This document shows positions 33,975-41,747 of a stretch of 41,753 nt of DNA, piece after piece. A program made the position numbers and the translations under genes. The stretch lies in the NCBI RefSeq assembly GCF_023168165.1, contig NZ_BQYJ01000017.1, positions 1-41,753 of the forward strand. The letters are read 5' to 3'. The DNA comes from Niallia sp. NCCP-28. Its GTDB lineage: Bacteria > Bacillota > Bacilli > Bacillales > Cytobacillaceae. A model generated the notes under the pieces. That model searched no databases. It saw nothing but the letters and a program-made list of their open reading frames with translations, and was not told the DNA's origin. Numbering within the stretch: the first letter of the stretch is position 1; each line of letters begins with the position of its first letter.

Positions 33975-34370
33975 TTAAAAAGTTAAAGTTACATCTGCAT
34001 CCTTTGCAAATTCCAAAAATGTTACTGCTCCGCCTACTTCCATTCCATCGACAAAATTTTCTTTTTCTAATCCCATAACATCCATTGTCATTTGACAGCC
34101 TATAAAATTAACTCCCATTTCTTTTGCCATAGACACTAATTCTGGAATGGAAGGTACATTCGCTTTAATAAATCCTTCAGCAAGCTGTTCTTTACCTTCA
34201 GGCATGATTAAGTGCTTATATGCTTCCTTATGAATCAAATTCAACCCTTCAAAAGTAAAGAAAACAGATACTTCTTGATCAGTTGCTGCTGCCGCAGTTG
34301 CAATGTTAAAAACCTTATAAGCATCAAATAATCCACCATTACTTGCAATAATTGCTACTTTTTTGTTCAT
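33975..34370 (-). CDS. DsrE/F-like sulfur-relay protein
   Basis: A 131-aa DsrE2-type protein: KVAIIASNGGLFDAYKVFNI at the start and a single conserved cysteine in VNFIGCQMTMDVMGL, the position where sulfur is held. The start at 34370 is chosen over the upstream in-frame ATG because GGGGGA is 7-8 bases before it and MNKKVAI is the family start. It lies 18 bp after the TusA-rhodanese gene. A second, longer DsrE-like protein is encoded at 35748. Such proteins pass persulfide sulfur between TusA and rhodaneses. Confidence 0.85.
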   Translation of the reverse strand: MNKKVAIIASNGGLFDAYKVFNIATAAAATDQEVSVFFTFEGLNLIHKEAYKHLIMPEGKEQLAEGFIKANVPSIPELVSMAKEMGVNFIGCQMTMDVMGLEKENFVDGMEVGGAVTFLEFAKDADVTLTF

Positions 34371-34388
34371 CGTTAATTCCCCCATTTT

Positions 34389-34964
34389 TTAATCATTTAT
34401 ACTACTTGTTTTCCCACTCCATTGACTCATACCTTGTTCAACATTAATTACATTATTAAATCCATTTTCAGTTAACTTTTGCGCAGCAAGATCGCTACGA
34501 TTTCCTGTTCGACAAACTATATAAATTTCATCATTTTTGTTTAAAACATTCATTTTGTTTTCCAATTCTCCCAATGGGATAGAGATAGCGTTAGGAATAT
34601 GGTTAAAAGCAAATTCTGCATTTTCTCTAACATCAATAACTACAATGTTCTTATCCACATCTATTTTCTTTTCTAGTTCTTCATTGCTAATAATATTTGG
34701 GTGTTTTTTTTCATTCGATTCTTCATTAGAAGATTTACGCAAATAATGCTTCAGCACTTCCCCTTCTTCTATTGTTCCTAGATATTGATGTCCAGTGCTT
34801 TCAGCCCACGCTTTCATGTCTGCTTTAGAGCCTTTATCCGTCGCTTGAACTTCCAATACTTGCCCTGCCTCTAAGTTTTTCATTTCTTTTTTTGTTTTAA
34901 CAATTGGCATCGGACATGCTAAACCTTTTGCATCTAAAATTGTATTTGCTTTTAAGTTCTCCAT
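34389..34964 (-). CDS. TusA-rhodanese fusion (YrkF-like)
   Basis: A 191-aa two-domain protein: TusA domain at residues 1 to about 75 (LDAKGLACPMPIVKTKKEM, carrier Cys near residue 16) and rhodanese domain at about 92-188 (IVVIDVRENAEFAFNHIPNA) with loop CRTGNRSD. The B. subtilis counterpart is YrkF. Having carrier and transferase in one chain suggests intramolecular sulfur transfer. An ATACC-N6-GGTAT dyad lies 20 bp upstream of the start (34984-34999). Confidence 0.92.
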   Translation of the reverse strand: MENLKANTILDAKGLACPMPIVKTKKEMKNLEAGQVLEVQATDKGSKADMKAWAESTGHQYLGTIEEGEVLKHYLRKSSNEESNEKKHPNIISNEELEKKIDVDKNIVVIDVRENAEFAFNHIPNAISIPLGELENKMNVLNKNDEIYIVCRTGNRSDLAAQKLTENGFNNVINVEQGMSQWSGKTSSIND

Positions 34965-34983
34965 TTTTCAGCCTCCATCACTT

Positions 34984-34999
34984 ATACCTGTTAGGGTAT
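34984..34999. promoter_or_regulatory. CstR-type operator 4
   Basis: ATACCTGTTAGGGTAT, 20 bp before the TusA-rhodanese start and 18 bp after the preceding stop, fits the same 16-bp pattern as the dyad in the cstR promoter. Confidence 0.65.
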
Positions 35000-35017
35000 T
35001 ATTAGTTTTAAAAAAAT

Positions 35018-35314
35018 TTATTCTACTTTTCCTTCCCAAGCAAGCATTCCACCAGTCATATTAATCACATTAAATCCATAATCTTCAAGGAATTGTGTGG
35101 CACGACCACTTCTTGCACCAGAACGGCAAACGATGATATAATCAATAGTCTTATCTAATTCATGCATGCGAAACTCAACTAAACCTAATGGGATATTTAT
35201 AGCACTTGGTATTTTCCCAGTGGCAACTTCATCCACCTCTCGCACATCAATAATATTTAATTTCTTTCCTTCGTTTATTAGAGCCTCTACTTCTTTTACA
35301 GTCATTTGTTTCAT
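35018..35314 (-). CDS. Single-domain rhodanese
   Basis: A 98-aa rhodanese: NIIDVREVDEVATGKIPSAI, active loop VCRSGARSGRA with the catalytic cysteine, and MTGGMLAWEGKVE at the end. The loop CRSGARS resembles thiosulfate/persulfide sulfurtransferases. ATG 35314 follows AGGAGAAGAACTAACTA. It is in the middle of the sulfur operon, 27 bp after the membrane-anchored rhodanese. Confidence 0.93.
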   Translation of the reverse strand: MKQMTVKEVEALINEGKKLNIIDVREVDEVATGKIPSAINIPLGLVEFRMHELDKTIDYIIVCRSGARSGRATQFLEDYGFNVINMTGGMLAWEGKVE

Positions 35315-35341
35315 TAGTTAGTTCTTCTCCTTCTGTTTATT

Positions 35342-35704
35342 TTAAAACCAAGCACCCATGCCGCCTTTGACGTTAGTTACGTTTTTAAAACCTAACCTTT
35401 TTAAGACTTTACTTGCTCGTTGACTTCTCATTCCACTTTGACAAATTACGATAACTTCTTTTTCCTTTGAAAGGTCTTTTTCTGCTAGTTGAGCTAGTTG
35501 ATGGAGTGGTATATTTTTAAAACCTTTAATATGGTTTCCTTTAAACTCTCCATTTGTTCGAACATCCACAAATTGTTTGTTCTTATTATTTATTTCTTTT
35601 TTTAATTGATTAGTGGTAATATTGTTAATTCCCTTTATTGGTAAAAACCTTCTCATTATGAAAAATAGTACCAATGCAAGGACAAGATAATTTAAATATG
35701 TCAT
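35342..35704 (-). CDS. Membrane-anchored rhodanese
   Basis: A 120-aa protein with one N-terminal membrane segment (MTYLNYLVLALVLFFIMRRF) followed by a rhodanese domain (KNKQFVDVRTNGEFKGNHIK) with active loop CQSGMRSQRA. The ATG at 35704 is chosen because AAAGGAGG is 7 bases before it; the earlier in-frame start overlaps that site. A membrane tether suggests sulfur handling at the membrane, for example near an exporter or a quinone reductase not present here. Confidence 0.9.
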   Translation of the reverse strand: MTYLNYLVLALVLFFIMRRFLPIKGINNITTNQLKKEINNKNKQFVDVRTNGEFKGNHIKGFKNIPLHQLAQLAEKDLSKEKEVIVICQSGMRSQRASKVLKRLGFKNVTNVKGGMGAWF

Positions 35705-35747
35705 ATTAAAACCTCCTTTAATCAAGAGAACTTTTACTTTTATCTAG

Positions 35748-36227
35748 TTAGATAAATAGATTAACATTTCCATCCTCAGCATCCGCTAAATAAGCAGCAA
35801 CACCTGCATATTCTATGTTACCTAATAACTCTTCTTGTTTTAGTCCTAATAAATCCATTGTCATGGTACAAGCTACAAGTTTTACATCTTGTTCTTGAGC
35901 CATTTCAATTAATTGTGGTAAAGGCATAGCGTTATGCTTTTTCATAATATCCTTAATCAGCTTAGGACCCATTCCAGCAAAGTTCATTTTGGATAACCCC
36001 ATTTTATCAGCACCTCTAGGCATCATCTTGCCAAACATTCTTTCCATAAACCCTTTTTTTACTGCAATATCTTCGTCCTTACGTAAAGCATTTAAACCCC
36101 AAAAAGTGTGAAAAATAGTTACTTCATGATCATAAGCTGCAGCACCATTAGCTATAATGTAAGCAGCCATTGCTTTATCATAATCACCACTAAATAGTAC
36201 AATGGTTGTTTTTTTCTTTTCAGTCAT
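35748..36227 (-). CDS. DsrE2-type protein (YrkE-like)
   Basis: A 159-aa DsrE/F-like protein: KKTTIVLFSGDYDKAMAAYI at the start, a basic insert with MERMFGKMMPRGADKMGLSK, and the conserved cysteine in VKLVACTMTMDLLGLKQEEL. Length and insert match B. subtilis YrkE. It probably accepts or donates persulfide sulfur. ATG 36227 follows GGAGGTAACAAT. A CstR-type dyad lies 29 bp upstream (36256-36271). Confidence 0.9.
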   Translation of the reverse strand: MTEKKKTTIVLFSGDYDKAMAAYIIANGAAAYDHEVTIFHTFWGLNALRKDEDIAVKKGFMERMFGKMMPRGADKMGLSKMNFAGMGPKLIKDIMKKHNAMPLPQLIEMAQEQDVKLVACTMTMDLLGLKQEELLGNIEYAGVAAYLADAEDGNVNLFI

Positions 36228-36255
36228 ATTGTTACCTCCAGTATTAATTTAACCC

Positions 36256-36271
36256 ATACCCGCATGGGTAT
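36256..36271. promoter_or_regulatory. CstR-type operator 3 (most symmetric)
   Basis: ATACCCGCATGGGTAT is a perfect 6+4+6 dyad between the tusA and DsrE genes, 29 bp before the latter's start. Confidence 0.7.
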
Positions 36272-36287
36272 TATAAATGGCAAAAAA

Positions 36288-36515
36288 TTATCCCTTTTTA
36301 ATCCAAAACTTCAATACACCATTTTCTTCTTTTTGACTCAATAATTCGTGACCTACTGTTTTAGACCAGGCTGAAAGATCATTTATTGCCCCTTTATCTG
36401 TTGTATGAATTTCTAATATTTGACCAGTTTCAAGTTCAGTCATTGCCTTCTTTGTTTTTACAATTGGCATCGGACATGCTAATCCTTTTGCATCTAACAA
36501 TTTGTCGATTTTCAC
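36288..36515 (-). CDS. TusA-like sulfur carrier
   Basis: A 75-aa TusA protein: MKIDKLLDAKGLACPMPIVK with the carrier cysteine and the terminal LKFWIKKG. The start is GTG 36515, preceded by GGAAGGATG. It is the first structural gene after the cstR regulator and a close paralogue of the carrier at 32550. A CstR-type dyad lies 25 bp upstream of the start. Confidence 0.93.
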   Translation of the reverse strand: MKIDKLLDAKGLACPMPIVKTKKAMTELETGQILEIHTTDKGAINDLSAWSKTVGHELLSQKEENGVLKFWIKKG

Positions 36516-36539
36516 TAGTAATCATCCTTCCTAATACCA

Positions 36540-36555
36540 TTACCCCTATGGGTAT
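36540..36555. promoter_or_regulatory. CstR-type operator 2
   Basis: TTACCCCTATGGGTAT contains a perfect TACCC-CTAT-GGGTA dyad between cstR and the first tusA gene. Confidence 0.65.
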
Positions 36556-36592
36556 AATAATAATTAAAAAAAGAGAAGGTGTCAACTCTTTC

Positions 36593-36853
36593 TTATCTGC
36601 TTTTTACAAGTAGGTTTACAGCTTCTTTTACTAATTCCTCTGTATTCTCACCATTTTTATCAGCTTCCCGAACACATTCAATTAAATTTGAACTAACAAT
36701 CAATCCTATTGTTCGGTCAATTCCAGTTCTTGATGCAGATAATTGTGTAATTACTTCCTTGCAATCTTTATTCTCTTCCATCATTTTCAAAATTCCTCTT
36801 AACTGCCCTTCTATACGTTTTACTCTATTTTTTATTTGTTCATTATAATCCAT
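36593..36853 (-). CDS. cstR: CsoR-family persulfide-responsive repressor (CstR-like)
   Basis: An 86-aa all-helical repressor: IKNRVKRIEGQLRGILKMME, then C31 (KDCKEV) and C60 (NLIECV). CsoR copper sensors need a histidine four residues before the second cysteine; here that residue is Asn56, so copper is not expected to bind. C31 and C60 are exactly the pair that forms di- or trisulfide cross-links in S. aureus CstR. It heads the sulfur cluster, as YrkD does in B. subtilis. Its promoter carries an operator dyad inside the spacer, so it is autoregulated. The link to five similar dyads is inference from sequence symmetry. Confidence 0.9.
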   Translation of the reverse strand: MDYNEQIKNRVKRIEGQLRGILKMMEENKDCKEVITQLSASRTGIDRTIGLIVSSNLIECVREADKNGENTEELVKEAVNLLVKSR

Positions 36854-36987
36854 TTTTGTTCACCTCTTTTTATAGTAAATAATCATGTAATGATGCCACT
36901 TATAATTAGTGTTTTAATTTTTCATTTTATATCAGGATTTTCATTTATAAAGTATCAGTAGTTGAAATATTTTCACTGACAAGTTTT

Positions 36988-37016
36988 ATAATATACCCCA
37001 TTAGGTATATTGTCAA
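36988..37016 (-). promoter_or_regulatory. cstR operon promoter with CstR-type operator 1
   Basis: Read leftward: TTGACA (-35), exactly 17 bp, TATTAT (-10). The dyad ATACCCCATTAGGTAT (36993-37008 on the plus strand) fills the spacer, an ideal repressor position. Transcription would run through cstR into the sulfur genes. Confidence 0.75.
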
Positions 37017-37028
37017 TAATAAATTTTA

Positions 37029-37056
37029 TAAAAAAGACCGCTATTAGTTTAGCGGT
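37029..37056 (-). terminator. DUF302 gene terminator
   Basis: Read leftward, ACCGCTA and TAGCGGT pair around AACTAA and are followed by CTTTTTTATA. It isolates DUF302 from the cstR promoter. Confidence 0.8.
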
Positions 37057-37073
37057 AAAAAGGATATAGGGCG

Positions 37074-37478
37074 TTAAGAAGTAAGTCCATTTATCATGAT
37101 ACTTTTATCAATACATCTAATTAAGCGTTCTTCTATATCTTTAGCAAATAACTCCATGTCATTATCATTTAGAAGGCTTATCATTGCTGTTGGCCTAGGC
37201 ATTCCTATTTTAGTTTGTCCATTATCTTCATAAACAACAATTTTACAAGGTAAAAAGTATCCAGCCATTCCATTTTCGTTCAGCACCCTATGTGCTTCAT
37301 CTGGGTTGCATACTTCTAGAACTTTAAACTCTTTTTGAAATTCTAACCCTTTCTCTTGAAGCTTTTCCTTAATATCAAACATCCACAAAACACCGAATTT
37401 TTCTTCTTTTAAGCTTGCCTCTAACCTATTAATAGCATGATTTACGCTTTTATTTGTATGAACTGTATAATCAAACAC
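37074..37478 (-). CDS. DUF302 family protein
   Basis: A 134-aa protein with the DUF302 pattern FDYTVHTNKSVNHAINRLEA, KFGVLWMFDIKEKLQEKGLE, VLEVCNPDEAHRVLNENG and FLPCKIVVYEDNG. Two cysteines (VCNPD and LPCKI) stand near the proposed active pocket. Function is unknown; the family often travels with sulfur or heavy-metal genes. GTG 37478 is preferred over GTG 37487 because AAGAAGG then sits at normal spacing and the product starts at the family N-terminus. It has its own terminator and lies immediately upstream of the sulfur operon. Confidence 0.85.
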   Translation of the reverse strand: MFDYTVHTNKSVNHAINRLEASLKEEKFGVLWMFDIKEKLQEKGLEFQKEFKVLEVCNPDEAHRVLNENGMAGYFLPCKIVVYEDNGQTKIGMPRPTAMISLLNDNDMELFAKDIEERLIRCIDKSIMINGLTS

Positions 37479-38177
37479 ACTTAACACTACCTTCTTTTCT
37501 TTTTGATAATCACTGCTTTTTCCAGGTGTACTGTTTATTAAATTAACTACTTTAAAAATTTAACTTGGATATTTGAATTTACAGGTTAATCTATTACATA
37601 AATTCTAAACAAGTTACTACTATTATCTGCCTTCAACGTTCATTCCATCCATCAATTTTTTCATTAAGATACTAGCCCATCTTCGACCAATATATCAAAG
37701 TTGATGAGACTTGTACCATAATCAATCCAATATCTCTTCTCCCATTTGGAATTGAATTGCCCATAGCTCAATTTCTCATTGTTATTTTCTCAGACATACG
37801 ATGGGCTAAATTCTTCCTATAAAACCTTTTAAATAAATACAGATTACTCTTATATTCTTTCTTATGGCCAAGGGAACAGCGCTTGCATTAATACTAAGTA
37901 CCGCATTTGCTACACACTTTAAGTAGTGCACAAAGAATTCATTTTTCATTACACAAAATTAACTTTTTCATCTTAGAATAAGATTAAGATTTATTTTAAA
38001 GGTATTCCGTATTCTTTATTGAATAGGTATGTTAAAAACAAGTAAAGGTGGGATATATGTACACTCATTTACATCTCCTGTTGAAACGTTTTTATCGAAA
38101 AAGTCTTTGAAGCGCTTTATCATAAATTATCTTCCATATAAGCAATTAACCTAACTCTGTTCCTAACAGCAACATAT
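37479..38177. other. Non-coding or eroded stretch
   Basis: About 700 bp with no convincing gene on either strand. Short open pieces occur (for example a 20-codon ATGGCCAAGGGAACAGCGC frame at about 37864), but none has a ribosome site or continues. It probably contains eroded coding DNA adjoining the decayed sulP copy. Confidence 0.5.
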
Positions 38178-38306
38178 TTACTCTGTATATTCTTCAAATT
38201 TCTTATCATGTAATTCATATTTATAAGCACTAACAAACAAGTAAACGATATAAATACTTAGTACTGTGATCAATAAAACCAGTGTAATTAATTTTACTAT
38301 TTTCAA
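38178..38306 (-). CDS. 42-aa single-pass membrane peptide
   Basis: A short frame starts TTG 38306 with AGGAGG 6 bases upstream. It reads MKIVKLITLVLLITVLSIYI, VYLFVSAYKYELHDKKFEEY, TE. One hydrophobic helix is followed by a charged tail, a typical small membrane protein. It begins about 46 bp after the decayed sulP copy ends, in the place that uspA occupies after the intact copy. No family recognised; the strong ribosome site is the main support. Confidence 0.5.
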   Translation of the reverse strand: MKIVKLITLVLLITVLSIYIVYLFVSAYKYELHDKKFEEYTE

Positions 38307-38351
38307 AAGTATCCTCCTTTTGTGATAAATACTACTTCTCGTATTATAATA

Positions 38352-39738
38352 TTAATGGGCTAATAGTTTACCATTAGGGTTATTAAAAACAGCCAGTTTG
38401 TCCACGATTTTTTACTTGCAGCATTTAAATTCTTATTTTACCGGTATTTAATTACAACTTTATCGATAGCTCCAACAGCTGAATCATCCCATATATGTGC
38501 ATTTGAGAAGTCAATTATTATATTCTTATGTTTAACACTAACATCAAATCCATCTAAAAATCCTTCCACAAAGAAAGTAATATTTTCCATTGTTTCTTGT
38601 TTCGTTAACTTTATTTTTGAAATTTTTTCCACAAAGAATATAGCACTTAGAATTACACCGGCTATAACTCCAATGGAAAGGTCATGTGTCGCTACAACAA
38701 TGGCAACAGTAACTAACATAACAATTGCATCGGTTTTAGGTGCGTTCTTTAAGTATGAATAAGAATTCCAATCAAAAGTTCCAATCGAGACCATTATCAT
38801 AATCCCCACTAGTACAACCATAGGAATTTGAACAACTACACCACCAAGAACAATAATTAAAAACATGAAAAATAAACTAGCTATTAATGTGGATAGTCGT
38901 CCTTTTCCACCTGAATTAACGTTTATAACAGATTGAGCAATCATTGCGCAACCAGCCATACCACCAAAGAAACCAGTAACAACATTTGCAATCCCTTGCC
39001 CTCTTGCTTCTCGGTTCTTATTGCTTTCTGTATCTGTCATAACATCAACAATGGTTCTAATAAACCTTCAATTGCCAACGCAATGAAGTAAGGAAATATT
39101 ATTTGTAACGTTTCAAAATTAAATGGAACATTAGGAATTAAAAACGCTGGTAGGGATTGTGTAATTGTCCCCTAAATCTCCGACTGTCCTCAAATCAAAA
39201 TTAGAATAGATAGCAACTGATTTAAGAACTACAATAGCTATTAACGGTGCAGGAATAGATTTTATAAATCTAGGTAATACATACACAATTACTAAAGTTA
39301 TACCAACAAAATATAGGTCATTGATGAAATACCAATAAAGTGAGGCACCTGAGCTAATAATATTAAAATTGCTAAAGAGTTTACAAATCCAATCATTACA
39401 GCTCTTGGAATAAACTTCATTAATTTTGCTATTTTAAATACTCCAAATAAAACTTGTATAATACCTGTTAGGATGGTAGCTGCCAGCAAATAATTTAAAC
39501 CATGTTTTTTACTAATGGAACCATCAATAGAGCCATTGGTTGAAATCATCCCTGGTCTTCCTCCAACAAAGGCAATAATGACAGCTATACAGAATGAAGC
39601 GTATAGCCCTACCATAGGATCTACTCCAGCAATAATAGAAAATGCAATTGCTTCCGGAATTAAAGCTAAAGCAACAACAATACCTGCTAAAATATCTCCT
39701 TTTACATTTGAAAACCATTCTTTTTTAATCTTTTTCAC
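38352..39738 (-). pseudogene. Second, decayed copy of sulP
   Basis: Nearly identical to the gene at 1378-2838 but inverted and broken. The start (GTG 39738, after GGAGG) and the end (...ACTATTAGCCCATTAATATT) are both kept. Lesions: an 11-base loss after GGGATGATTTCA, compensated by a 1-base loss in the AAAAAA run before CATGG; a 1-base loss in the TATATTTTGTTGG tract that ends the first frame; a 15-16-base loss before ATGACAGATACAGAAAGC; an in-frame loss of QLFFASVEG-like residues before the STAS domain; and a frameshift near the end. No full-length transporter can be made. Confidence 0.9.
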
Positions 39739-39819
39739 TAATTTAAACCTCCAATTCAAATTTTTTATATAAATTAGATAAAAAGCTATTATCAATATCT
39801 CGAAAACAATCTAACACCA

Positions 39820-39849
39820 AAGCACTAAAACGAAACCTTTTTGGTGCTT
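39820..39849 (-). promoter_or_regulatory. Leader hairpin of the second sulP copy
   Basis: Read leftward: AAGCACCAAAA, loop, TTTTAGTGCTT, with one C-A mismatch. Compared with the hairpin at 1262-1296, a base has been gained in each arm so that pairing is retained (AAGAC/GTCTT became AAGCAC/GTGCTT). The downstream leader and ribosome site are otherwise nearly identical. Confidence 0.5.
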
Positions 39850-39897
39850 TTTTATATTGATTTTAATGTAATCTTTTTTTCTGAGGAATAAAAAAAG

Positions 39898-39995
39898 ATG
39901 ATATATAGATAATGAGACCATATGGTGACATCCAGAATGTAAAATACAATGAGATGAATTGACTAAATATAACTGCAGTATCATATACAGTGAAT
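39898..39995 (+). pseudogene. N-terminal remnant of the resolvase-like gene
   Basis: ATG 39898 opens MIYR; a 1-base loss then shifts the frame, after which YMRPYGDIQNVKYNEMN follows, parallel to MLYGYMRPYEDDKECRIQRE of the gene at 1204. Similarity fades after about 95 bp, and the rest of the gene is absent. Its divergent position relative to the second sulP copy mirrors the first locus. Confidence 0.65.
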
Positions 39996-40208
39996 CGCAT
40001 ATTCTTCCCTCTTATAAAGTGGAGCTAAACCACCTTCTTCTAAAACTAAAAAAGTTATTATAACTAAATTTTTTCTAATTTTCCCCAACGATAATTCATT
40101 CGCCCCCCCTCTTTATAGGCATATAAATAGCTTCAGAAGGGATTATCATCAAATACGAGTAGCTATATTAATCGTTTTTTTCAGTCAATAAAACAGTGTT
40201 AATCGCTG

Positions 40209-40250
40209 TTAAAACAGCATATTGACAGGCTGTTTTAAGGGTATTAAACT
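40209..40250 (+). promoter_or_regulatory. Antiporter promoter with inverted repeat
   Basis: TTGACA (40222-40227), 17 bp, TAAACT (40245-40250). The -35 box sits in the gap of a perfect 10-bp inverted repeat TTAAAACAGC-N10-GCTGTTTTAA (40209-40238), a probable operator. Confidence 0.6.
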
Positions 40251-40278
40251 GTAAATCAATATAAAAAGGAGGTTAAGA

Positions 40279-41442
40279 ATGGAATTCATTTTATATCTGT
40301 TATTAATATTAATTGCTACAAAAATTGCAGGTGATCTTTCCGTCAGATTAGGACAACCATCTGTACTGGGAAAACTAATAATCGGGATTATATTAGGTCC
40401 TGCAGCCCTTGGGTGGGTAGAAAATAATGATTTTATTCTTTATTTCTCTGAAATTGGAGTTTTATTGCTCATGTTCTTAGCCGGTTTGGAGACAGATCTA
40501 GACCAACTTAAGAAAAATTGGAAAGCTGCTTTTGCGGTTGCTATAATTGGCATCATCCTTCCTTTTATCGGAGGATTTGGTATTGGAGAACTCTTTAGAT
40601 TAAATACAACATACTCCCTGTTTATCGGAATACTACTATGTGCAACATCTGTAAGTATTACTGTCCAAGTGTTAAAGGATATGAATAAACTCAATTCCCC
40701 TGAGGGGAGCACAATATTAGGTGCTGCAGTTGTAGACGACGTTCTGGTTGTCGTGCTCTTAGCTGTCATGACTAGTTTTCTTGGAACTGGAGTTGAAGTA
40801 TCGATTGGACTTCTAATAGGTAAAAAAGTCATCTTTTTTATTGGTGTATTACTTGCAGGAGCTTTCCTAGTTCCCAAAATGTTAAAAATACTCTCTAAAT
40901 TAAAAGTTACAGAACCTGTGGTATCCATTGCCCTTGTCATTTGTTTCGCCTTTGCATATTTTGCGGATATTCTTGGAATGGCAGGAATTATTGGAGCATT
41001 CGCAGCTGGCATAGCTATTTCTCAAACAAACTATAAGCACACCGTCGAGAGTAAGGTGGAGCCTATAGCATATGCTGTATTTGTCCCCGTCTTCTTTGTA
41101 AGTATCGGTTTAAATGTTTCATTTAGTGGTATAGAAAGCCAAATTGGATTCATTGTAGCCCTAGTAATTGTTGCTATCCTTACAAAACTTGTAGGTGGGG
41201 CTATTGGAGCAAAGTTAACTGGATTTAAAAATCGTTCTTCTCTTATTATCGGAGCTGGGATGGTTTCTCGAGGAGAAGTAGCACTAATCATTGCGGCTAC
41301 TGGTTTGCAAGAATCCCTTTTGTTACCTGAATACTTCACTGCAATAGTAGTCGTTATAATTGCAACAACTTTGTTTGCTCCTCCATTATTGAAATATTTA
41401 ATACAAGGAGAAACTGTAAATAGAGAAGAAAAAACTGTTTAA
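40279..41442 (+). CDS. CPA2-family cation:proton antiporter
   Basis: A 387-aa membrane protein with about 12 helices and no C-terminal RCK/TrkA-N domain. Family stretches: RLGQPSVLGKLIIGIILGPA, LLLMFLAGLETDLDQLKKNW, CATSVSITVQVLKDM, the acidic ion-binding motif LGAAVVDDVLVVVLLAVM with the Asp-Asp pair, and GAGMVSRGEVALIIAATGLQ. It exchanges Na+ or K+ for H+ (KefB/NapA-like). ATG 40279 follows AAAGGAGGTTAAG. A clear promoter with a dyad precedes it, and a small gene follows 26 bp downstream. Confidence 0.93.
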   Translation: MEFILYLLLILIATKIAGDLSVRLGQPSVLGKLIIGIILGPAALGWVENNDFILYFSEIGVLLLMFLAGLETDLDQLKKNWKAAFAVAIIGIILPFIGGFGIGELFRLNTTYSLFIGILLCATSVSITVQVLKDMNKLNSPEGSTILGAAVVDDVLVVVLLAVMTSFLGTGVEVSIGLLIGKKVIFFIGVLLAGAFLVPKMLKILSKLKVTEPVVSIALVICFAFAYFADILGMAGIIGAFAAGIAISQTNYKHTVESKVEPIAYAVFVPVFFVSIGLNVSFSGIESQIGFIVALVIVAILTKLVGGAIGAKLTGFKNRSSLIIGAGMVSRGEVALIIAATGLQESLLLPEYFTAIVVVIIATTLFAPPLLKYLIQGETVNREEKTV

Positions 41443-41468
41443 CTTTATAATTTATGGTGGTCATTTTC

Positions 41469-41747
41469 TTGGCAAATAAAATTTATCTCTTTTCTTACGA
41501 GACAGAAAATGCGGTTACTAAAGCAAGCATTGAAGCCATTATGGATGATTTATATGACGTATTAAACATCTTTAACAAGAATGTATACCTTATTAAAACA
41601 GAAGATGATTTAAGTATCTTGGATAAATATATTCAAACATATTTAAAGATTGATGATAGATATATATTAGTCGATATAACGGAGCAACCACTAAATTACA
41701 ATAATTTAAATGCTACTGATCCTAACTATTGGTTCTATAATATTTAA
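41469..41747 (+). CDS. Small protein of unknown function after the antiporter
   Basis: A 92-aa protein starting at TTG 41469 (MANKIYLFSYETENAVTKAS from this start), with ATGGTGGT upstream, and ending at TAA 41745-41747, so it is complete in the window. It is acidic and soluble, with alternating strand and helix character (NVYLIKTEDDLSILDKYIQT, DDRYILVDITEQP). The 26-bp gap to the antiporter suggests co-transcription. ATG 41454 is an alternative start but has no ribosome site. No family recognised. Confidence 0.55.
   Translation: MANKIYLFSYETENAVTKASIEAIMDDLYDVLNIFNKNVYLIKTEDDLSILDKYIQTYLKIDDRYILVDITEQPLNYNNLNATDPNYWFYNI

Noticed and set aside
37600-37930. Possible permease fragments on either strand before the second sulP copy
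   Set aside because: Only short, frame-shifting stretches with no motif that I can name; recorded as eroded non-coding DNA instead.
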